This document shows, piece by piece, positions 1 to 7,337 of a DNA stretch of 64,000 nt. The position numbers and the translations under genes are program-made. How positions within the stretch are numbered: position 1 is the first letter of the stretch; every line of letters begins with the position of its first letter. The DNA is taken from contig NZ_CP117781.1 of assembly GCF_028657905.1 (NCBI RefSeq), positions 496,001 to 560,000 on the forward strand, given 5' to 3'. A model generated the notes under the pieces. The model saw only the letters and a program-made list of their open reading frames with translations, ran no database searches and was not told the DNA's origin. This DNA comes from Burkholderia sp. FERM BP-3421. GTDB taxonomy: Bacteria; Pseudomonadota; Gammaproteobacteria; Burkholderiales; Burkholderiaceae.

Positions 1-917
1 CCCGTGTCGCGCCACGCGTCGAGGCCGCCGCGCAGCGCGAGCGCGTTGTCGAAGCCCGCGCGGTTCAGGCGGCGTGCCGTCAGCGCCGCCGTCACTTCGT
101 TCGGGCACGCGCAGTAGATCACGAACTTCTGCGTGAGCGGATAGCGCGCGACGAACGCCTCGAATGCGTGCTCGTCGGGAAACTGCGCGCCCGGAATCGC
201 ATACGGATCGAGGCGGCGGTGTTCGGGCGAGCGCATGTCGAAGATCACGGGCGCGGGGTCGCCCTGCAGCAGCTGGTCGAGTTCCTCCACCTCGATGCGC
301 GCGTTGGCGAGCTGGCGGATCAGCGCGCGCCGGCGCGTCCAGCGCACCGCCGCGTACAGCGCGAGCAGCGCGACCACCACCACCAGCGCCACGCGGCCGA
401 GCCGGTTCGCGCCGGCGAACAACCAGTCGATCTGTTTCGAGAACAGCACGCCCACGAGCAGCCCGCAGGCCGCCCACAGCAGCGCGCCCAGCGCGTCATA
501 GCCGGCGAAGGTGCGATAGCGCGTGCCGAGCGCGCCCGCCATCGGCACCGAGATCAGCGACAGCCCCGGGATGAAGCGCGCGACCGCGAGCACGCGCACG
601 CCCCAGCGACCGAAGAAATGCTCGGTTTTACGCACGCAGGTGTCGCGCGACAGCGAGAGCCGGCACAGCGTCTTCAGCGTGCGGCCGCCGAAGCGGCGGC
701 CCGCCACGTACCAGACCGTGTCGCCCAGCAGCGCCGCGACCACCGTGAGCAGCAGCACCGGTACGAGCTGCGCGCCGAGCATGTCCGGATGCAGCGCCGC
801 CATCGCGCCGAACAGCACGAGCGTGGGCATCGCGGGCACCGGCAGCCCGACTGCCGCGGCGAACACGTTGACGAAGACGATGAGCGGCCCGTGGCGGGCG
901 ATGAGATCGTGCAGCAT
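1..917 (-). CDS. DedA-family membrane protein with C-terminal rhodanese domain (3' end outside window)
   Basis: The protein starts at the ATG at 917 and runs off the left edge after about 305 residues. The first ~200 residues form a DedA/SNARE-associated-type membrane domain: hydrophobic segments, a GDTVWYVAGRRFG stretch, and an FIPGLSLISVPMAGAL re-entrant-type region typical of the family. After a last membrane segment (about residues 165-185) comes a rhodanese domain with DMRSPEHR, a YPLTQKFVIYCACPNE strand and its Cys-containing active-site loop (CACPNE). DedA proteins act in membrane lipid handling and proton-motive-force homeostasis; single-Cys rhodanese domains transfer sulfur or simply bind ligands. 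This fusion is common in beta-proteobacteria. The substrate is unknown. The C-terminus cannot be judged here. Confidence 0.88.
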   Translation of the reverse strand, partial: MLHDLIARHGPLIVFVNVFAAAVGLPVPAMPTLVLFGAMAALHPDMLGAQLVPVLLLTVVAALLGDTVWYVAGRRFGGRTLKTLCRLSLSRDTCVRKTEHFFGRWGVRVLAVARFIPGLSLISVPMAGALGTRYRTFAGYDALGALLWAACGLLVGVLFSKQIDWLFAGANRLGRVALVVVVALLALYAAVRWTRRRALIRQLANARIEVEELDQLLQGDPAPVIFDMRSPEHRRLDPYAIPGAQFPDEHAFEAFVARYPLTQKFVIYCACPNEVTAALTARRLNRAGFDNALALRGGLDAWRDT

Positions 918-1006
918 GGCGAATCAAATGGATGAGACCGACTGAATGCGCCGATTATCGGCCATTTTCAAGACCACGAAGAGATTGGGGGGAAACCGGA
1001 CGGACG

Positions 1007-1041
1007 ACGGTGAGCGTGCGCGAAGAACGCACGCTCACCGT
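1007..1041. terminator. Perfect 14-bp hairpin
   Basis: Arms 1007-1020 and 1028-1041 are exactly complementary around a 7-nt loop. The hairpin covers the stop codon of the minus-strand gene at 1035. No long T-run follows, so it may act as a factor-assisted terminator or as an mRNA 3'-end stabiliser. Confidence 0.5.
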
Positions 1042-1322
1042 GGGGAAGGGGTCAGATAGCGCTGCGGGCGAGCGTGGCGGCGCCGTGGCTTTCGCCCGGC
1101 AAGCTCGGCGCCGTGTGAACGGATCGCGGCGATCAATTCCGCCGGCGTGATTTCATAACGCACCTCGCGATGAATGCCGGGCTTGCGTTCGTCGACTTCG
1201 ATCAGCAGCACGCTCTTGCCGTCGCTCGTCGCTTCGAGACGCAGCGAGCGCAATTCGCGGCTGTCGGTCGGGTCGTGTTCGGTGAGCAGGGTCATTGCCC
1301 CGGTTGAGCCGGTAGTGCGCAT
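1035..1322 (-). CDS. Small hypothetical protein (95 aa)
   Basis: I chose the ATG at 1322 (MRTTGSTGAM...); an internal ATG at 1295 (MTLLTEHDP) is a possible alternative. The protein is soluble, charged and has no signal peptide or membrane segment. Its centre (LRLEATSDGKSVLLIEVDERK) reads as an amphipathic beta/alpha unit, and it ends in an Arg-rich tail (RKPRRRHARPQR). I do not recognise a named family. It is a single gene between the DedA gene and a gene-free stretch, and its stop lies inside a strong hairpin. Coding bias matches the neighbours, which supports a real gene. Confidence 0.55.
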   Translation of the reverse strand: MRTTGSTGAMTLLTEHDPTDSRELRSLRLEATSDGKSVLLIEVDERKPGIHREVRYEITPAELIAAIRSHGAELAGRKPRRRHARPQRYLTPSPR

Positions 1323-1757
1323 CGAACCTATCCTCGTATCGTTCTTGCCGTAACGTGAAGGTGGGAGAGTCCCTGGTGCAAACAGCTTTGTGCAGTTTAA
1401 CGCGAACCGGCGACGATTACGGACATTTTCATGCAGGGTGCGGCGGAACCCCGACCGTGGGCCTTTTCCTTCTGATGTTTCGTGACGATGACACAGTGTC
1501 CGTGCACTGCGATTGGGCATCGCGTCGGTGGGGCCGCGTCGCGCATCGCGCGGTGCAGCGCGGCCGCGCGTGCCGATGCCGGGTGCGTGGCGCGCGTGCG
1601 CGCTTTCGTTTTCATAACTTCGTCTGTGTGCCGAACCGCATGGTCACGCAAGCGTCACGGCGGAGAAGCGGCGATCGTGTCGCCTGTCGAGATTGCGGGA
1701 CTGCATGGCGCGCCATGCGATCGGCCAGTGCCGCCCGCGATCTCGATTGGAGAAGTC
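1323..1757. other. Gene-free stretch, no clear content
   Basis: About 435 bp separate the small minus-strand gene from the MFS remnant. I see an imperfect palindrome, TGCAAAcagcTTTGTGCA, near 1378-1395 that could be an operator, but no coding region with convincing protein-like composition. Confidence 0.4.
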
Positions 1758-2303
1758 ATGCACGACACGAATCTGCAACACCTCGCCGATAACGCCGCGC
1801 TGGACCGTTTCCATCGGCGCCTGCTGATGATTGTATGCGACGGCTACGACCTCGCGATCATGGGCGTCGCGCTGCCATCCATGATGGCCGACATGGCGCT
1901 GCAGCTGGCCGCCGCCGGGGTGCTGGCGAGCACGGCGCTGGTCGGGATGATGATCGGCAACATCGGCTTCGGCGGACTGGCCGAACGGATCGGGCGGTGC
2001 GTGACGATCGTGATTTGCCTCGTGCTGTTCAGCGCGTTCACGGCGCTGGCCGGGCTCGCGGCGGAGCCGTTCGCGTGCGGTGCGAGCCGTTTCGTCGCGG
2101 GGCTCGGGATCGGTGGCATGATGCCGAACGTCGCCGCGCAGATGACCGGATACGCACCGCGCCGCGTTCGCGGCACGATGGTTGTCCGGCCCAACTTCGT
2201 CGCGATCGCGATCTCGGCGGCGGCCGCCGCCGTGGCGATCGCGCTGATCGATTCGCGCGGCGCGGCCACGCGGCACGCGAAGACGGCGGCCGGCACGGCG
2301 TGA
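1758..2303 (+). pseudogene. Internally deleted aromatic-acid:H+ symporter (MFS, AAHS type)
   Basis: From the ATG at 1758 the frame reads as an MFS transporter: FHRRLL, then DGYDLAIMGVALP (family signature of BenK/PcaK-type carriers), a GMMIGNIGFGGLAERIGR loop 2-3 motif, and RFVAGLGIGGMMPNVAAQMT. After RRVRGTMV the sequence jumps to what looks like a last membrane helix and a short C-terminal tail, ending after 181 residues where the family has about 440. The region between helices 1 and 2 is also shortened. About half of the carrier, including the second six-helix bundle, is gone, so it cannot transport. The ends are joined in frame, which points to deletion and not to a sequencing slip. Confidence 0.8.
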
Positions 2304-2340
2304 CGCCAGCGCGTGATCGCGTGATCGCTCGCGCGCTCGA

Positions 2341-2375
2341 AAAAACGGCCGCCGCTCTCGCGAACGGCGGCCGTC
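2341..2375 (-). terminator. Rho-independent terminator of the GntP permease
   Basis: A 10-bp GC-rich stem (2346-2355 with 2366-2375) is followed on the minus strand by six T residues. It lies just past the stop at 2401, and is well placed to end the permease transcript. Confidence 0.8.
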
Positions 2376-2400
2376 GGGCGAAGCGCGAGCGCGCCGCGCG

Positions 2401-3805
2401 TCAGACGAGCCCGGTCGCGTAGTACACCGCGATCACGAAGAACACCGCGAGCGTCTTGATCAGCGTGACCGCGAAGATGTCGCGGTACGACTCGCGGTGG
2501 GTGAGCCCGGTCACCGCGAGCAGGGTGATCACGGCGCCGTTGTGCGGCAGCGTGTCCATGCCGCCGCTTGCCATCGCGACCACCCGGTGCAGCACGTCCA
2601 GCGGGATCTGCGCGGCCTGCGCGCCCTTGATGAACAGGTCCGACATCGCGGCGAGCGCGATGCTCATGCCGCCCGACGCCGAGCCGGTGATGCCGGCGAG
2701 CGAACTGACCGACACCGCGGCGTTGACGAGCGGATTCGGAATGCTCTTGAGGGCGTCGCTGACGACGAGGAAGCCCGGCAGCGCGGCGATCACGCCGCCG
2801 AAGCCGTACTCGGACGCGGTGTTCATCGCGGCGAGCAGCGCGCCGCCGACGGCCGTCTTGGTGCCGGTCGCGAAACGCGCGCTGACGCGCTTGAACGCGG
2901 TGAGCACGACGAGCAGGATGCCGAGCAGGAGCGCGGCCTCGACCGACCAGATCGCGACCACGGTCTTGATCGAGGTGGTGACGGGCGCGTGCACGCCGGG
3001 CAGCACCTCGGGCGGCACCGTATACGATGCGCCGCCGTACCACACTGGGATCAGCTTGGTGAGCGCGAAATTCGCGACGCCGACCAGCACGAGCGGCGCG
3101 ATCGCGAGCGCGGGGGTTCGGCAGCGATTGGGTTTCGACGCGCTCCGGCTCGTTGACGAGCGCGGTGCCGTAGCCTTCGCCCTTCGCCATCGCGGCGCGG
3201 CGGCGCCATTCGAGATACGACAGGCCGACGATGATGATGAACACCGAACCGATCGTGCCGAGCCACGGCGCGGCCCAGGCGGTGGTCTTGAAGAAGGTGG
3301 TCGGGATGATGTTCTGGATCTGCGGCGTGCCCGGCAGCGAATCCATCGTGAACGAGAACGCCCCCAGCGCGATCGCGCCCGGCATCAGGCGCTTCGGGAT
3401 GTTGCTCTGACGATAGAGTTCGGCCGCGAACGGATAGACGGCGAACACCACGACGAACAGCGACACGCCGCCGTAGGTGAGCAGCGCGCACACCGCGACG
3501 ATCACCGCGTTCGCGCGCGAGCGGCCGATGTAGCGGATCGCGGCGGCGACGATCGACTCGGAGAAACCCGACAGCTCGATGACCTTGCCGAACACGGCGC
3601 CGAGCAGGAAGACCGGGAAATATAGTTTCACGAAGCCGACCATCTTCTCCATGAAGATGCCGGAGAACACCGGCGCGACGGCGGCCGGATCGGTCAGCAG
3701 CACCGCGCCGAGCGCGGCGATCGGCGCGAACAGGATCACGCTGTAGCCGCGATAGGCGGCGAACATCAGGAACGCCAGCGCGGCGAGGACGATCACGAAT
3801 GACAA
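2401..3805 (-). pseudogene. GntP-family permease, one-base frameshift
   Basis: The two halves are in different frames. The N-terminal half begins at a TTG at 3805 behind an AGGAG ribosome site (LSFVIVLAALAFLMF) and reaches QSLPNP. The C-terminal half continues as ALAIAPLVLVGVANF and ends at 2401. The break is at a run of five G (3112-3116, C on the coding strand); four would restore one 467-residue protein, the usual GntP length. It has about 12 hydrophobic segments and family motifs such as PGTPQIQN, SEYGFGG and TGSASGG. The family moves gluconate or small hydroxy acids with protons. The divergent sigma-54 activator and the sigma-54 promoter suggest inducible uptake, perhaps of 3-hydroxybutyrate-like acids (inference). 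The shift may be real or a sequencing error. Confidence 0.85.
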
Positions 3806-3872
3806 GAGAGTCTCCTGGTTCTGGTTGTTGTATGGGCGCGGCAACGGCGGACGCGACCCGTCGGCGGCTCGT

Positions 3873-3887
3873 GCAGGTTTCGTGCCA
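3873..3887 (-). promoter_or_regulatory. Sigma-54 (-24/-12) promoter of the GntP permease
   Basis: Read on the minus strand this is TGGCACG-AAAC-CTGC, one mismatch from TGGCACG-N4-TTGC. It sits about 70 bp before the TTG start of the permease. The activator gene upstream is of the sigma-54-dependent type, which agrees. Confidence 0.75.
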
Positions 3888-3961
3888 CCGGCCGTCCGGC
3901 GGGGTCCGCCCGCCCGCGCGGCGCGCCGCCGGGGCAGGGCGCGGATGATTCTACCGAAAAT

Positions 3962-4057
3962 GTCTCCGGGAAGAGACGACGCGGCGCAAGCCGGCCGCCG
4001 CTAAGTGCGCTCCCGCCTTGTGCAGCGTGCCGTGGCGGGCTGTCTCAAAAATGAGAT
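3962..4057. promoter_or_regulatory. Pair of TGTCTC-N6-GAGA sites, probable activator-binding enhancers
   Basis: Two palindromes of the form GTCTC-N6-GAGA(C/T) lie at 3962-3977 and 4042-4057, exactly 80 bp centre to centre. They are upstream of the minus-strand sigma-54 promoter and just before the activator gene at 4083. This is the usual place for enhancer sites of a sigma-54 activator and for autoregulation. Confidence 0.6.
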
Positions 4058-4082
4058 AATCCGTCCCGGTTTGGAGACGACG

Positions 4083-5546
4083 ATGCTGGCGGACGATCAA
4101 GACAAGATGATGAACGACTGGGCGGATTGGCCCGCGAATTACGGCGACGTATTGCGGCGCGCGGCCGAGTCGCTGTTCAAGACCTTCGAGCATTCGAGCG
4201 CGGGCACGCTGATCGTCGACCGCGACGCGCGCGTCGTGTGGATCAACCAGCGCTATGCGGCGCGCTTCGGCTATGCGGATCCGGGGCAGGCGATCGGGCG
4301 CGACTGCGAGGCGGTGATTCCGCAAAGCCTGATGCGCGAGGTGGTGCTCACGGGCCGGCCGATCCTGCTCGACATCATGGAGACCGGGCGCGAGCCGCTC
4401 GTCGTCACGCGCCTGCCGCTGAAGGACGAGGCGGGCGTGACGATCGGCGCGATAGGCTTCGCGCTGTTCGACGAGCTGAAGACGCTCACACCGCTGTTCT
4501 CCCGCTATCTGCAGGTGCAGCAGGAACTGATCGCGACGCAGCGCTCGCTCGCGCAGGCGCGCCGCGCGAAGTACACGTTCGCGAGCTTCATCGGCACGAG
4601 CGCCGCGAGCCTCGAAACCAAGCGGCAGGGACGGCGCGCGGCGCAGGTGGATTCGCCGGTGCTGCTGCTCGGCGAGACCGGCACCGGCAAGGAACTGCTC
4701 GCGCATGCGATCCACGCGGCTTCGGCGCGCGCGCTGAAGCCGCTCGTGACGGTCAACGTCGCGGCGATTCCCGACGCGCTGCTCGAAACCGAATTCTTCG
4801 GCGCGGCGCCCGGCGCGTATACCGGCGCGGACCGCAAGGGGCGGGTCGGCAAGTTCGAACTCGCGGACGGCGGCACGTTGTTCCTCGACGAAATCGGCGA
4901 CATGCCGCTGCCGCTCCAGGGCAAGCTGTTGCGCGTGCTGCAGGACAAGGAGTTCGAGCCGGTCGGCTCGAACCGGATCGTGCGGGCCAACGTGCGGATC
5001 ATCGCGGCGACCTCGGCGGACCTGCCGGCGCTCGTCGACGCGGGACGGTTCCGCGCCGATCTCTACTACCGCCTCAACGTGCTGACGATTCATGCGCCAC
5101 CGCTGCGCGAGCGCGCGTCCGACATCGAGGCGCTGGTCTACGCGACGCTCGAGGAGCTGGCCGCGCAGCATGGCCGCGCCGCGCATTGCGAACTGACCGA
5201 CGACGCGCTGCGCGCCCTGTGCGCGCATGCATGGCCGGGCAACGTGCGCGAGCTGCGCAACACGCTCGAACGCGCGCTGATGCTGTCCGAGCATGCGGTG
5301 ATCGATGCGCGCGCACTCGCGCCTGTCCTGGGCCCCGCGCGCGCGTCGGTCGCGGAGGCGGGCGCGGCCGCGCCGGTCGATGCGGACGCAACGGCCTACG
5401 CGGAAGCGTTCGCGGCCTGGGAGCGCGGCTTCCTCGCCGAGGCGCTGAACGCGTGCGACGGGCGGGTCACCGAGGCGGCCGAGCGGATCGGCATCGGCCG
5501 CGCGACCTTCTACAAGAAACTGGCGGCGCACGGCCTCGCGCGCTGA
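4083..5546 (+). CDS. Sigma-54-dependent PAS-AAA-Fis transcriptional activator
   Basis: The 487-residue protein starts at the ATG at 4083. It has an N-terminal PAS sensor (FEHSSAGTLIVDRDARVVWINQRYA, about residues 35-150), a sigma-54 interaction AAA+ domain and a Fis-type helix-turn-helix at the end (GRVTEAAERIGIGRATFYKKL). The Walker A motif is GETGTGKE and the Walker B region is GGTLFLDEIGD. The sigma-54 contact loop reads GAYTGA where GAFTGA is usual; this F-to-Y change is known in working activators. It most likely drives the divergent GntP permease through the 3873-3887 promoter. The PAS ligand is unknown. Confidence 0.9.
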   Translation: MLADDQDKMMNDWADWPANYGDVLRRAAESLFKTFEHSSAGTLIVDRDARVVWINQRYAARFGYADPGQAIGRDCEAVIPQSLMREVVLTGRPILLDIMETGREPLVVTRLPLKDEAGVTIGAIGFALFDELKTLTPLFSRYLQVQQELIATQRSLAQARRAKYTFASFIGTSAASLETKRQGRRAAQVDSPVLLLGETGTGKELLAHAIHAASARALKPLVTVNVAAIPDALLETEFFGAAPGAYTGADRKGRVGKFELADGGTLFLDEIGDMPLPLQGKLLRVLQDKEFEPVGSNRIVRANVRIIAATSADLPALVDAGRFRADLYYRLNVLTIHAPPLRERASDIEALVYATLEELAAQHGRAAHCELTDDALRALCAHAWPGNVRELRNTLERALMLSEHAVIDARALAPVLGPARASVAEAGAAAPVDADATAYAEAFAAWERGFLAEALNACDGRVTEAAERIGIGRATFYKKLAAHGLAR

Positions 5547-5576
5547 GCGCGGCCGCGCCCGTTCCGGGAGACGCGG

Positions 5577-6083
5577 ATGAGACGGATCGGCATCGCATGG
5601 TGCGCGTGCGCCTGGTGCGCGGCGCAGGCGTTCGCGCAGGACGGCGCGCCCGAGGCGCTGCGCAATTGGTACGACGATCCGTTCATCGCGCTCTCGCAGT
5701 CGTTCGCCGCGTGCCCGACGCCGCTCGGGCCGTTCACGACGCGTCGCCAGATGGAAACCGATGCGCACTACCGCGTCGAGCAGGGCACCTCGTGCTGGCT
5801 CGCGCATGAATGCAGCAAGCCGAATTCCTATCTCTACGACGCGCCGATCGCCGCCGCGGCGAAGGCGCGGTTCGCCGCCTCTCCGCTGCTTGCCGGCACG
5901 AGCCTCTGGCTGACGATTCAGCGGCGCTTCATTTATGCGGAAGGGTGCGCGGGCGCGTCATTCGACCGCGCCGCATTCCAGCACGGGCTGGAAACGCTGC
6001 CCGATGTGCAGCGCGTGTACCTGCGGATTACCGATGATCCGCGCGGCCCCTTGCCTTACCGGACGCATCCCGATCCGAATTGA
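5577..6083 (+). CDS. Exported hypothetical protein, BON-like
   Basis: The 168-residue product begins with a Sec signal peptide (MRRIGIAWCACAWCAAQAFA, cleavage after AFA-Q). The mature part has four conserved-looking cysteines (ACPTP, TSCWLAHEC, EGCAG) and a TSLWLTIQRRFIYAEGC strand pair that resembles the small periplasmic BON-type proteins found in Burkholderia. It follows the activator gene by 30 bp on the same strand and could be co-transcribed. Location is probably periplasmic; function is unknown. Confidence 0.65.
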   Translation: MRRIGIAWCACAWCAAQAFAQDGAPEALRNWYDDPFIALSQSFAACPTPLGPFTTRRQMETDAHYRVEQGTSCWLAHECSKPNSYLYDAPIAAAAKARFAASPLLAGTSLWLTIQRRFIYAEGCAGASFDRAAFQHGLETLPDVQRVYLRITDDPRGPLPYRTHPDPN

Positions 6084-6144
6084 CGCGCGCGCCTGGCCGC
6101 ATGGCATACTCGCGACGTTCGAAAAGAGATTGACAGGTCAGCCC

Positions 6145-6432
6145 ATGAAACTTTCGCCGGTATCGGCATCCTCGCGGAGTATTACCGTATTGCGGATGTT
6201 TTTTTCCATTGCTCTAATGTCGGGGCTTTCGGCCTGCGGCGGCAGCGCGCCGCTGTTCACGTCGGACGGCCGCTCGACGACGCTCGTGCAATGTCCGGCG
6301 GGCGGGCCTTGGGAAACCTGCACTCAAAACGCACAGGGTATTTGTGGTGGCGATTTCGACACGATCCAACAATCGGTCGACAATGGAGTCAGGAACCTTC
6401 TCTTTGCATGCAAACCAAAAAAAGCGGATTGA
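6145..6432 (+). CDS. Small lipoprotein (95 aa)
   Basis: The product has a signal sequence ending in a lipobox (SGLSAC, Cys about residue 31), so it should be lipid-anchored. After a GGS linker the mature domain of about 60 residues contains four more cysteines (VQCPAG, ETCTQ, GICGG, FACKP), enough for two disulfides. It resembles no family I can name. The start at 6145 gives a normal signal peptide; the coding region ends in a KPKKAD tail. Codon usage is slightly less GC-rich than neighbours. Confidence 0.65.
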   Translation: MKLSPVSASSRSITVLRMFFSIALMSGLSACGGSAPLFTSDGRSTTLVQCPAGGPWETCTQNAQGICGGDFDTIQQSVDNGVRNLLFACKPKKAD

Positions 6433-6534
6433 CACCGGGCTTGCAATGTATGAAAGCCAAAGAAAAAATGCACGGTTGAAGACGTTTTAATTTATATACT
6501 TTCTCTATAAATAACGAGACGGAGTTCCACTCTT

Positions 6535-6822
6535 ATGGCGACCTATAGGCAACTGACCGCGCAACTCGAGAAGCTGCAGCAGAAAATCGACAAGGAGCGT
6601 GAAAAGGCGATTTCCGACGCGATTGAAGACATCAAGGCGAAGATCGCGGAGTACGACATTACCCCGGAGGAACTGGGTTTCAGGAGTGCCGCGGCGGTCA
6701 AGCCGAAGCGCCCGCTGCCGCCGAAGTACCTGAACCCGAAGACGGGCGAGACCTGGAGCGGCCGCGGCCGCGCGCCGGCCTGGCTCGGCAAGAACCGCAA
6801 CCGTTTCCTGATCAAGGACTGA
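6535..6822 (+). CDS. H-NS family nucleoid protein (95 aa)
   Basis: Residues 1-45 form a charged coiled coil (QLEKLQQKIDKEREKAISDAIEDI) followed by an AEYDITPEELGF turn. The C-terminal domain has the consensus of the short Burkholderia/Bordetella H-NS type (PPKYLNPKTGETWSGRGRAPAWL), where the GRGR loop enters the minor groove of AT-rich DNA. It should oligomerise and silence AT-rich, transferred genes. It is preceded by an AT-rich upstream region (6481-6530), typical of H-NS autoregulation, and is followed by a strong terminator. Confidence 0.93.
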   Translation: MATYRQLTAQLEKLQQKIDKEREKAISDAIEDIKAKIAEYDITPEELGFRSAAAVKPKRPLPPKYLNPKTGETWSGRGRAPAWLGKNRNRFLIKD

Positions 6823-6841
6823 TCCCGAAAACACTCACCTT
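6823..6841 (-). repeat. Copy of the GGTGAGNGTTTTCGGG intergenic repeat
   Basis: Directly after the H-NS stop codon the sequence reads ATCCCGAAAACACTCACCT, the reverse complement of a motif seen again at 7123-7165 and 9717-9757. Confidence 0.7.
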
Positions 6842-6857
6842 TGGCGCCTTGAACGAC

Positions 6858-6897
6858 GGTGCGACCGGCAATGCCGCGGGTCGCACCATTTTGTTTT
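6858..6897 (+). terminator. Rho-independent terminator of the H-NS gene
   Basis: A 9-bp stem (GGTGCGACC at 6858-6866 with GGTCGCACC at 6879-6887) is followed by ATTTTGTTTT. Confidence 0.85.
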
Positions 6898-7337
6898 GGG
6901 CGGGCCGTCGCACCGGCTGAATCCTTTTTCCGGGCATCCATGATCCGGCGGGCCGGACATAATCCACCGCATATCGCGCTGATTTGACGGGATTTGCGTG
7001 CCTTCAGGCGCGCCGCGCGCCAGTTTCGTGCGCAAACCCGCCTGCACCGATTCGCGCCGGCAACGGTGGGGCGATTAAGCGCTGCACGCTCACTTTCGGG
7101 TTTTTTCGGCGACGTCGCGCGAATCCCCGAAAACACTCACCTTGGATCCCGAAAACGCTCACCTTCGCGCGACGCGCGCATGGATCTTGACCTGGCCCGA
7201 CCGCCGTGCGGGCCACGGATAGGCAGCGTCACGCGCTTCGCCTATGCTTTGGGGGCGGGTATCCGGCCGCGTCCGCCCGCGCGTTCGCCGCCGCGCATGC
7301 CATCCGTGTTCTCCCTTTCCCATCCGCTGGAGTGGTC
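6898..7337. other. Gene-free stretch between the H-NS and Pat-like genes
   Basis: About 440 bp without a credible gene. It contains two tandem copies of the CCGAAAACRCTCACCTT motif and a degenerate half copy near 7088-7106. No further structure is recognised. Confidence 0.5.
7123..7165 (-). repeat. Two tandem copies of the GGTGAGNGTTTTCGGG intergenic repeat
   Basis: Copies at about 7125-7143 and 7147-7164, both in the CCGAAAACRCTCACC orientation, lie 170 bp before the Pat-like gene. Two copies in the opposite orientation follow that gene. Confidence 0.75.

Noticed and set aside
6476..6511. Sigma-70 boxes for the H-NS gene
   Set aside because: TTGAAG and the TATA-like hexamers are present, but the spacing to the best hexamer is about 13 bp, so I do not claim a promoter.
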